A DNA stretch of 64,000 nt from an uncultured Bryobacteraceae bacterium (GTDB taxonomy: Bacteria > Acidobacteriota > Terriglobia > Bryobacterales > Bryobacteraceae): assembly GCA_938003835.1 (NCBI GenBank), contig CALKXJ010000001.1, forward strand, positions 1 to 64,000, written 5' to 3'. The position numbers were made by a program, and so were the translations under genes. The first letter of the stretch is position 1; each line of letters starts with the position of its first letter. The notes below the pieces were generated by a model. The model was not told where the DNA came from, searched no databases, and worked only from the letters and a program-made list of their open reading frames with translations. Positions 43,040-49,915 of this stretch are shown here, piece by piece.

Positions 43040-43833
43040 GTCCCGCGGCGCTCGTCGAGTTCTCGCGCATCGGCTTTCTGAACATGCTCGCCTTCCGGCT
43101 GCGCTACTACACGGGCGTGTTCACCTATTTCATCAATGTGACGGTCTATTACTTCATCTGGAAGGCCGTCTACACGGCGGATCCGGCATACGCGGGCCTG
43201 AGTTTCCCCCAGATGGTGACCTACGTGGCCGTGGGCTGGATCATCCGGTCGCTGTACTTCAACAACATCGACACGCAGATGGCGGCCGATATCCTCGAGG
43301 GCAAGATCAGCATGGTGATGCTCAAGCCGGTGAGCGTGCAGTCGAGCTACATTGCACGCGCCCTGGGAGAGTCGGCTTTTCGCCTGGTGATGCTGACGGC
43401 GCCGAACGCCCTGGTGATCGGGCTCGTCTTCCCGGTGCAGCCGCCGGCGAGCGCGGCGCACTTCGGCGCCTTCCTGATTTCGCTCGCCGGCAGCGTGCTG
43501 CTGGTAGGCGCGCTGAACTTTATCGTCGGCAGTTGCGCCGTCTCGCTCAAGTCGATCCTGGGCCTGCTGCGGGCGAAGTTCTGGATGCAGGAGCTGCTGA
43601 GCGGACTGCTGGTGCCGGTGACGCTGTTTCCCTCGCCGGCGCGAGAGATCTCCGCCTGGCTGCCGTTCGAACATATCGGTTTTACGCCGATGATGATCTA
43701 TCTGGGCCGCCTGAGCTGGCCGGAGATCGGCCGCGCCTTCCTGCTCGAGTGGGCCTGGATCGCCTTTCTGCTGGCCTTCGGCGCCTGGTTCTGGCGGCTG
43801 CTGAGCCGGCGGATCACGATCCACGGGGGATAG
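43036..43833 (+). CDS. ABC-2 type exporter permease (ABC2_membrane_6 family), first subunit
   Basis: The 265-residue protein has six membrane segments and the family features (LRYYTGVFTYFINVTVYYFIWKAVY, DILEGKISMVMLKPVS, VGALNFIVGSCAVSLKS). The start is an unusual TTG at 43036 that overlaps the ATPase stop codon (TTGA); GAGGAG lies eight bases before it. It pairs with the next gene, giving a heterodimeric pore. Confidence 0.87.
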   Translation: MSPAALVEFSRIGFLNMLAFRLRYYTGVFTYFINVTVYYFIWKAVYTADPAYAGLSFPQMVTYVAVGWIIRSLYFNNIDTQMAADILEGKISMVMLKPVSVQSSYIARALGESAFRLVMLTAPNALVIGLVFPVQPPASAAHFGAFLISLAGSVLLVGALNFIVGSCAVSLKSILGLLRAKFWMQELLSGLLVPVTLFPSPAREISAWLPFEHIGFTPMMIYLGRLSWPEIGRAFLLEWAWIAFLLAFGAWFWRLLSRRITIHGG

Positions 43834-44625
43834 ATGCGCCGGCACATTTCCCTGCTCGTCGAATACTTCATCCAGTACTCGAAGGTCCGGCTGGCCTATC
43901 GCGGCGATTTTCTCATTTCCGTCGTCACCACGGTCGTGGCCACGGTCTTCGGCGTGGCGACCGTGTGGCTGATTTTTCACCGCGTGCCGCGGCTGGTCGG
44001 CTGGGACTTCTACGAAATCCTGTTCCTCTACGGCTTCTCCCTGCTGCCGATGTCGTTGTTCAACATGCTGAGCATCAACCTGTACTATTTCGGGGAGACT
44101 TACATCGTGGAGGGGAAGTTCGACCGGGTGTTAGTCAGGCCGCTCAATTCGCTCTTTCAGATTCTCTTCGAGCAGTTCCGGCTGGAGTCGCTGAGTGACA
44201 TGGTGCTGGGCGTGGTGCTGCTGGTGGGCTGCGCCCGGCACCTGGGCTTCGCGCTGGGTCCTTGGGAGTGGCTTTATCTGGCAGCAGCCACGGTCTGCGG
44301 CTGTGTGATTTACCTGGCGATCTTCCTGATGCTTACCTGCGTGTCGTTCTGGATGGAGGACCGGGTGGGCGTGATCCCGCCGGTGTATAACATGCTCACC
44401 TTCGGCCGTTACCCGCTGGATATCTACAACCCGTTTGTCAAATTTTTGCTGAGCTGGATCGTGCCCTTCGGCTTTGCCACATTCTATCCCACGGCAAGCC
44501 TTTTGAAAGAGGATCTTTACCGTCACTACATTTATCTGGTGCCGCTGGTTGCGGCATCATTTTTCTTGCTGGCGCTATGGATTTGGAGCCGAGGCGTGCG
44601 GAATTACTCCTCGACCGGCTCCTGA
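43834..44625 (+). CDS. ABC-2 type exporter permease, second subunit
   Basis: The 263-residue protein has six membrane segments and the same family motifs as its partner (YIVEGKFDRVLVRPLNSLFQ, FGRYPLDIYNPFVKFLLSWI). It begins on the base after the first permease's stop codon, so both are made from one transcript. Its C-terminal stop is two bases before a REP-like repeat at 44628. Cargo unknown. Confidence 0.88.
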   Translation: MRRHISLLVEYFIQYSKVRLAYRGDFLISVVTTVVATVFGVATVWLIFHRVPRLVGWDFYEILFLYGFSLLPMSLFNMLSINLYYFGETYIVEGKFDRVLVRPLNSLFQILFEQFRLESLSDMVLGVVLLVGCARHLGFALGPWEWLYLAAATVCGCVIYLAIFLMLTCVSFWMEDRVGVIPPVYNMLTFGRYPLDIYNPFVKFLLSWIVPFGFATFYPTASLLKEDLYRHYIYLVPLVAASFFLLALWIWSRGVRNYSSTGS

Positions 44626-44627
44626 AT

Positions 44628-44649
44628 GGGGACAGTCTACTCAATCCCC
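44628..44649. repeat. REP-like element, third copy (GGGGACAGTCTACTCAATCCCC)
   Basis: A 22-base sequence here differs by one or two bases from the arms at 17158-17179 and 17210-17231. It starts two bases after the permease stop and lies in the gap between two convergent genes. There is no inverted partner within the gap, so it is a single REP unit. Confidence 0.75.
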
Positions 44650-44668
44650 AATTCCGCCGCCGGGATGC

Positions 44669-46078
44669 TCAACTGTGCCGATAGACCTCCCAGCCGAGAT
44701 ACCGCCGGAAAGCCTCCTCCAGCACTCCGGCCACCGAGGAGAGGTTGGCGGCGACGTGGTGCTCAAAGCCGTTCTCGCAGATGTAGCGCAGAAGCTGCTC
44801 GAGGCGCGGAATCTCGACCACGCCGGCGCCGCCGAAGGTCTCGACCGGATCTTCGGTGAAGCGGCCTTCGCCGACGTAGGTGCGGATGACGCCCCGGCGG
44901 TCATCGGTCGAGACCCGCGCGAAGGTCATCGGGCCGGGTTTGATGCGCCCCACCAGCGTGCCGAAGGTGTTCAACTTGCCGACCGTGCCGGCGATGATGG
45001 CCTGGTAGTCCATGCGGGCGCTCTCGAAGAAGTGCCGGGGCAGGTTGCTGCAATGGAAGCAGACGGCCTTGTCTGGCTCGGCGCCGTAGTTGTTGTTCCA
45101 GTCGAGCAGGGCGCTGGGGGTGCCCGAGGCGAGCGCGAGCGCGTGCATGGCCACGGTTCCGCAAACGTCCACCTCGCAGGCGCTCGGCATCAGCTCGTTG
45201 CTCATCATGCTCATCACCGTGCAGGGCACAATGCCGAAATATTCCTCGAGCGCCGTCCAGCACTGAATCGCGCTCACGGTGACCGCCGTCTCCCGCATCC
45301 AGGCCTCGATGACGGCGGAGAGCTTGGCCATCTTGAGCAGGCTTGTCTCGGGCACGCCCTCGACGGGCGCATAGTTGCGGATCGCCTCGAGCTTCGCCAT
45401 GGCGGCCGGATCGTCATCCCGCATGCGGCCGATGCGGCCCAGTATTTCCGAGAGATCGACGGTCTCGACGGCGATGCCGCTCGCTTCGAGCAACTTCTCG
45501 CTGTAGCGGACGGTGTTGAAGGCGGCCGGGCGGGCGCCGATAGCGCCGATGCGCAACCGCCGCAGCCCGTTGACCACCCGGCAGACGGCGGCGAACCAAT
45601 CGAGATCGGCGCGGAAATCGTCGGAGCCCGGCGCCTCGGTATGCCGCCGGGTGAGCGAATACGGGATGCCGTACTGTGTGAGGTTGTTGGCCACGGACAT
45701 CTTGCCGCAAAAGCTGTCGCGGCGGTCGGCGATGCCCATCCGATTCGGGGTGTCCGGTGTGGCCTGGAGAAGGACCGGCACCTGGAGGCGCGCCAGCCGC
45801 AGCGTTTCGGCCACCGCGCGCTCGTCGCCAAAGTTGGGAAGAGTGACGATAATGCCGTCGATGGTGTGGCGATGTTCGTCGAACAGGGCGGCGCATTTCA
45901 AGGCGTCCTGGCGGGTCTCCACGGCGCCGTGTTTGGTCTCGTCCGGCGAGAGCACCACGGCGCGGTGACCGGCCGCTTCGATCGCCTGGAGCATCTCCTC
46001 GCGGCCGCTCTTGGCCAGATGGTCCGGGAAGAAGCCCCGGTTGCCGACGATGATTCCGAAGGTCATGGGCTTGCTCAT
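44669..46078 (-). CDS. L-fucose isomerase-fold protein (cytoplasmic)
   Basis: The 469-residue protein starts at ATG 46078, with AGGAGGT six bases before it; the longer frame to 46645 runs antisense to the VOC gene. No signal peptide is present. It follows the L-fucose isomerase layout: an N-terminal domain (TFGIIVGNRGFFPDHLAKSG), a middle domain (RRLRIGAIGARPAAFNTVRY), and a C-terminal domain with SACEVDVCGTVAMHALALAS, LLDWNNNYG and CFHCSNLP. These supply the glutamate, aspartate and histidine expected for the manganese site. It should interconvert an aldose and a ketose, probably L-fucose or D-arabinose, but the substrate is not proven. It is the most isomerase-like of the three family members here. 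Confidence 0.82.
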   Translation of the reverse strand: MSKPMTFGIIVGNRGFFPDHLAKSGREEMLQAIEAAGHRAVVLSPDETKHGAVETRQDALKCAALFDEHRHTIDGIIVTLPNFGDERAVAETLRLARLQVPVLLQATPDTPNRMGIADRRDSFCGKMSVANNLTQYGIPYSLTRRHTEAPGSDDFRADLDWFAAVCRVVNGLRRLRIGAIGARPAAFNTVRYSEKLLEASGIAVETVDLSEILGRIGRMRDDDPAAMAKLEAIRNYAPVEGVPETSLLKMAKLSAVIEAWMRETAVTVSAIQCWTALEEYFGIVPCTVMSMMSNELMPSACEVDVCGTVAMHALALASGTPSALLDWNNNYGAEPDKAVCFHCSNLPRHFFESARMDYQAIIAGTVGKLNTFGTLVGRIKPGPMTFARVSTDDRRGVIRTYVGEGRFTEDPVETFGGAGVVEIPRLEQLLRYICENGFEHHVAANLSSVAGVLEEAFRRYLGWEVYRHS

Positions 46079-46135
46079 AGCTGACCTCCTGGCCATTATG
46101 GCACCGGCGGCGTTGGGTGGATAATGGAAAGGCCC

Positions 46136-47140
46136 ATGCGACAAGTTCTGGTGCGTTTCTGGCTGGCGGCGCTGCCGCTGGCGCCTTTGTTCGGCCAGTT
46201 GCCGGATTACTACCGGACGGTGGATCGCCTCGTCTGGGTGGTCCCGGACATGGACGCGACGGTGGCGGGATTGAAGAAGCTCGGCTTCACCAATCTGCGC
46301 GACCAGGGCGAGGTAGAGCTGGAGTGGACGGCCTTCCGGGCCCGGCCTGCCAGCGGCACGATGCGCCTGGTTTCCGGGCGCTTCGCCGACGTGGCGGTGC
46401 ACTGGCTCCAGCCGCTCGGCGGCTCGAATGCCTTCCAGGAGTTCCTGGAGAAGAAGGGCGGCGGCGTCTTCAGCCTGATGCACCGGGTCCCGACCAAGGA
46501 AGCCTATGAGCAGGAGCTCGCGCGCCTGAAGGATCTGGGCGTCGGGGTGCTCCAAAGCGGTTTCGTCGAATCGGAGGGAGGGAACATCTATTACGCCTTT
46601 CTCGACACCGTCGCCGAGGGCAAGTACTCGCTCGGGCTGGTGCATTTCTCAGGCGGCGACGAGGGCCCGCTCTTTGTGCCGCCGGAGAATCCGAGCGGCC
46701 GCCGGGTGACGCAGTACGCTTTTGTGGTGCGCGAGCTCGAGCCGGTTTCGGCCTACTGGGCGCGATTGGGCTTCCCGGCGATGAGCTATACCGAGAGCCC
46801 GCTGCACGACCGGCGCTACCGCGGGCAGCCTGCCGCCTTCGAGATGCGCCTCGGCTGGCAGCGCCACGGCAAGATTCCTTACGAATGGATCCTGTCGCTG
46901 AAAGGTCCGGACATCTACCGGGAGCACCTCGAAAAGCATGGCGAGGGTTTCCACCATCTGGCTTTCAGCGTCCAGGACATGGACGCCGAGATTGCCGAAT
47001 GGACGCGGCTGGGCTTCCCGGAGGCGATGTCGGGTGGCTGGGGCGAGAAGGGCAAGCCCGGTTCGGGACGTTTCGCTTACATGGACACGCACGCGCTGGG
47101 CGGCGTGGACGTCGAGCTGCTCTGGAGCTACCCGAAATAG
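46136..47140 (+). CDS. Secreted VOC-family protein (two glyoxalase/bleomycin-resistance domains)
   Basis: The 334-residue protein has a signal peptide (VLVRFWLAALPLAPLFGQ) and two VOC-type domains. The first is at about 28-170 (TVDRLVWVVPDMDATVAGLK), the second at about 190-330 (VTQYAFVVRELEPVSAYW, HHLAFSVQDMDAEIAEW). Residues for a metal site are only partly visible (HHLAF, ELLW). VOC proteins include dioxygenases, isomerases and lactoylglutathione lyases; none can be singled out. GGAAAGG lies before the ATG at 46136; an earlier ATG at 46124 is in frame. GATAAT at 46120-46125 may be a -10 box, which would give a very short leader. Confidence 0.75.
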   Translation: MRQVLVRFWLAALPLAPLFGQLPDYYRTVDRLVWVVPDMDATVAGLKKLGFTNLRDQGEVELEWTAFRARPASGTMRLVSGRFADVAVHWLQPLGGSNAFQEFLEKKGGGVFSLMHRVPTKEAYEQELARLKDLGVGVLQSGFVESEGGNIYYAFLDTVAEGKYSLGLVHFSGGDEGPLFVPPENPSGRRVTQYAFVVRELEPVSAYWARLGFPAMSYTESPLHDRRYRGQPAAFEMRLGWQRHGKIPYEWILSLKGPDIYREHLEKHGEGFHHLAFSVQDMDAEIAEWTRLGFPEAMSGGWGEKGKPGSGRFAYMDTHALGGVDVELLWSYPK

Positions 47141-47146
47141 CCGGCG

Positions 47147-48421
47147 TCAGCTCCTGGCCGGCTCGAACCAGCCCGTGCCGGGTACTTGTCGGCTTCGCGC
47201 CGCCTCCTCGTTCATGGTGACGCCCAGGCCGGGGCGGTCGGGCACTTCGATGAAGCCGTTCTGGATAATGTCACCCTCCTGGACGAAGTTGCGCCAGTAG
47301 TCCAGGCGGCTGATCCAGTGCCATTCGAGCACCAGGAAGTTGGGCACCGCCGCGCAGACGTGACAGGAACCCATGGTGCCGATGGGCGAGACGACACAGT
47401 GAGGTGCGAACGGGACGTAGTAGGCGTGAGCGAGGTCGGCGATCCTCCGGCCTTCGAGCAGTCCGCCCGCCTTCTGGAGGTCCGGCTGGATGATGTCGGC
47501 GGCGCGCCGCTCCAGAATGTCGGTGAAGCCGAAGCGCAGGAAACGATTTTCGCCGCAGGCGATCGGTGTGGAGGTCGACTCGCGCACGTCGCGCAAGGCG
47601 GCGACATTCTCGGCCGGAACCGGCTCTTCGAACCAGAGCAGGCGAAACGGCTCGAAGGCCTTGGCCAGGCGCTTGGCCGAGCCCATATCGAAGCGGCCGT
47701 GGCCGTCGACGCCGAGCTCGATTTCGCGGGGAAGGAATTCGCGGACGAAGCGCACGCGCTCGACGATGAGGTCGAGCTCGCGGTTGTTCACCGTCCAGGC
47801 CACCCGGTCCCAGCGATAGGGATTGTTGGCGTCATCGCAGTCGATTTTGACCGCGGTGAAGCCCATCTCGCGAATCTGGGTGAGCATCTCGCGCGATTTC
47901 GGATCCTCAGGTTCGTGATGCGCCGCATCGCAGTAAAGCCGGATCCGGTCCCGCATCTTGCCGCCGAGCAACTGGTAGACGGGCAGCCCCAGCGCCTTGC
48001 CGGCCAGATCCCAAAGGGCGATTTCGACGCCCGAGAGAGCGGCGACAAACTGGCCGGCCTGAGCGCCGGCGAAGATGCCGCCGGCGCGGACGCGCTCCCA
48101 TAGCAGATCCACGTTGAGCGGATCCTGGCCAACCATCAACGGATGGAAGACGCGCCGGATGATGTCGGCGGCGCCCTGGGCGGCGTCGGTGGCCTCACCG
48201 TGGCCGAAGAGCCCCTGATCGGTGTAGACGCGCACGTGCGTCTGAAGCCCGTGCGCGCGCACTTCGGCGGTGCGGATGTCGGTGATCTTCAGCCTGGGGC
48301 GGCGGTAAGGGGAACTGGCGGCCTGTACCGCAGCGGAGAGATGGCGCAGGCTGAAGATGCCGCCCAGGCCTGCGGCCGAGGCGAGGAAGGCGCGTCGGGA
48401 GCGTCCCTGAGTCATGGGCAT
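47147..48421 (-). CDS. Tat-exported mandelate racemase/galactonate dehydratase-like enzyme
   Basis: The 424-residue protein of the enolase superfamily begins with a Tat signal (GRSRRAFLASAAGLGG). It has the capping domain (VRVYTDQGLFGHGEATD) and the barrel with the three metal ligands: aspartate in ELGVDGHGRF, glutamate in LLWFEEPVP and glutamate in ACGENRF. A histidine follows in FAPHCVVSPIG, as in galactonate dehydratase-type members. The enzyme would abstract a proton alpha to a carboxylate and probably dehydrate a sugar acid. Export is unusual for this family but recurs in this lineage. The gene converges on the VOC gene with a 6-base gap. Confidence 0.85.
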   Translation of the reverse strand: MPMTQGRSRRAFLASAAGLGGIFSLRHLSAAVQAASSPYRRPRLKITDIRTAEVRAHGLQTHVRVYTDQGLFGHGEATDAAQGAADIIRRVFHPLMVGQDPLNVDLLWERVRAGGIFAGAQAGQFVAALSGVEIALWDLAGKALGLPVYQLLGGKMRDRIRLYCDAAHHEPEDPKSREMLTQIREMGFTAVKIDCDDANNPYRWDRVAWTVNNRELDLIVERVRFVREFLPREIELGVDGHGRFDMGSAKRLAKAFEPFRLLWFEEPVPAENVAALRDVRESTSTPIACGENRFLRFGFTDILERRAADIIQPDLQKAGGLLEGRRIADLAHAYYVPFAPHCVVSPIGTMGSCHVCAAVPNFLVLEWHWISRLDYWRNFVQEGDIIQNGFIEVPDRPGLGVTMNEEAARSRQVPGTGWFEPARS

Positions 48422-48456
48422 ATTTATAGCACGCCCGAGCGGGGGCGAGGTGGCCT

Positions 48457-48894
48457 TCAGCCGAGACAGTCGACCGGGACGTGCTCAGGTTCCTGGCTCC
48501 AGGCCGCCGGGGAGGCCGTGGGCGCAACGTGAGGAGCGGCCTGCTGCCAGGCCTCGAGCAGGGTGCGGAGCAGCTCCTGCGCCTCCGCAAGCGGCGGTTC
48601 GATCTGGCGAAAATTGGCCTCCTGGAGCAAGCGCTGGATGTAGTCGTAGAGCTCGGCGAGGTTGCGGCTCAAGCCGCCGCCGGCTTCATGATCGAGGCTG
48701 AGCGCCAGCTCGCTCACCAGCTCTGAGGCGCGGGTGATCTGGCGGGAGCGCGCCTGGATGGCGCCGGCGCGCAGGTGCTCCCGCGCTTTGCCGATGGCGT
48801 CGATGGCCGCCTGGTAGATCAACTCGACCAGGCGCCAGCCGTCAACTTCCAGAATCTCGTTTTCCAAATAGGCGCCGCGGCCGCCTTCAGGCAT
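48457..48894 (-). CDS. fliS: Flagellar export chaperone FliS
   Basis: The 145-residue helical protein matches FliS: YLENEILEVDGWRLVELIYQAAIDAI at the N-terminus, then SLDHEAGGGLSRNLAELYDYIQRLL and LLRTLLEAWQQAA. FliS holds flagellin in the cytoplasm before export. It lies 49 bases downstream of flaG on the same strand. The usual order is flaG-fliD-fliS; fliD is missing between them. Helices and length fit well; the C-terminal 20 residues are a proline-rich extra tail. Confidence 0.85.
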   Translation of the reverse strand: MPEGGRGAYLENEILEVDGWRLVELIYQAAIDAIGKAREHLRAGAIQARSRQITRASELVSELALSLDHEAGGGLSRNLAELYDYIQRLLQEANFRQIEPPLAEAQELLRTLLEAWQQAAPHVAPTASPAAWSQEPEHVPVDCLG

Positions 48895-48943
48895 CCGTTG
48901 TTATCTCCCGCAGGTTCTTATCGGACGCAACTTGCTTCCTTTC

Positions 48944-49222
48944 TCAGCCGTCCAGTTTCAGCGTCTTGGCCACCTCGAGCGCGTACTCGGGCGGAATCTG
49001 CCGGATCACCTCTTTGGTTTCCTTGTCGATGATGCGCACCAGAGGGCGATTCGTATCCCGGTCGAGCACGAAGGTCAGCTCGCTGTTCTCGCCGAACAGC
49101 TCGGCGGCGTTGAGCGCCTTGATGGCCTGGATGAGTTGGCGCATCTCCGCCGGTTTGGTCTCCGAGGAGGCCGGAGCATAGACCGGAAGCGGCAGCTCGG
49201 GCTTGACACCGCTGATCTCCAT
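48944..49222 (-). CDS. flaG: FlaG family flagellar protein
   Basis: The 92-residue protein contains the FlaG signature: SELTFVLDRDTNRPLVRIID followed by ETKEVIRQIPPEYALEVAKT. FlaG limits flagellar filament length or modulates filament proteins. ATG at 49222 has GGAG eight bases before it. It is paired with fliS downstream. A perfect nine-base-pair hairpin lies 17 bases upstream of the start. Confidence 0.85.
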   Translation of the reverse strand: MEISGVKPELPLPVYAPASSETKPAEMRQLIQAIKALNAAELFGENSELTFVLDRDTNRPLVRIIDKETKEVIRQIPPEYALEVAKTLKLDG

Positions 49223-49238
49223 GGTCAGTCTCCGTACA

Positions 49239-49259
49239 CGGAAGAGCTCCGCTCTTCCG
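49239..49259. promoter_or_regulatory. Perfect hairpin between nuoB and flaG
   Basis: CGGAAGAGC and GCTCTTCCG form a nine-base-pair perfect stem with a TCC loop. It lies 52 bases downstream of the nuoB stop and 17 bases upstream of the flaG start, both on the minus strand. There is no T-run after it, so it may be a weak terminator, a translational control hairpin or a protein-binding dyad. Confidence 0.55.
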
Positions 49260-49310
49260 CAACCACTTATCGGAAAGCGGGCAGGAAGTTTGAGGGAAAA
49301 AACGAAACGC

Positions 49311-49856
49311 TCAGGCCAGGTTGAGCACCTTGGCGGCGCTGCCGGTCTCCTGCTCGATCTTCTTCTGGAGCAGCATCAGGCCGTAGATGAGCTGCTCTGG
49401 GCGGGGAGGACAGCCCGGAACGTAGACATCGACCGGGATGACCTGGTTGACCGGCCTCAGCGCATAATTGCTGAAAACTCCGGTGGAGGTGGCGCAGGCC
49501 CCCATGGAAATCACCCACTTCGGCTCGGGCATCTGCTGGTAGAGCCGCCGGATGACCGGCGCCATCTTGTTGGAGACCCGGCCGGCGATGATCATCAGAT
49601 CCGACTGGCGCGGCGAGCCCCGGAAGACCTCGGCGCCGAAGCGCGAGACATCGTAGCGCGAGGCGCTCATCGCCATCATCTCGATGGCGCAGCAGGCCAG
49701 CCCAAAGGTCATCGGCCAGAGCGAATTCTTGCGTGCCCAGTTGATGGCCTTGTCGAGCGTAGTCAGAACGACGCTGCCCGAGAAATCTCCGGCCGGCTCC
49801 CTGTCGATGCGGTCGAACAGCCCCTCGATCGGTTCCAGCTCCAGCGGGCGCTCCAT
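49311..49856 (-). CDS. nuoB: NADH-quinone oxidoreductase subunit B (isolated gene)
   Basis: The 181-residue protein is a complex I NuoB subunit that carries the N2 [4Fe-4S] cluster. All four cysteines are present: the adjacent pair in [10 protein letters not shown], the one in [12 protein letters not shown] and the one in [11 protein letters not shown]. Start ATG 49856 has GAGGAA before it. The neighbours are flaG on one side and malQ on the other; no other nuo gene is nearby, so the rest of complex I must be elsewhere or this is an extra copy. Length and residues are normal, so it looks functional. Confidence 0.92.
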   Translation of the reverse strand: MERPLELEPIEGLFDRIDREPAGDFSGSVVLTTLDKAINWARKNSLWPMTFGLACCAIEMMAMSASRYDVSRFGAEVFRGSPRQSDLMIIAGRVSNKMAPVIRRLYQQMPEPKWVISMGACATSTGVFSNYALRPVNQVIPVDVYVPGCPPRPEQLIYGLMLLQKKIEQETGSAAKVLNLA

Positions 49857-49915
49857 AGGTTCCTCTTTCTTTGATTATCTCATGCGGTCGCTACAATCAA
49901 AGATTACGGTCCGGC

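Noticed and set aside
44669-46645. A 658-codon extended form of the fucose-isomerase-fold protein
   Set aside because: The extra N-terminus is antisense to the VOC gene, and a strong AGGAGGT ribosome-binding site precedes the ATG at 46078.
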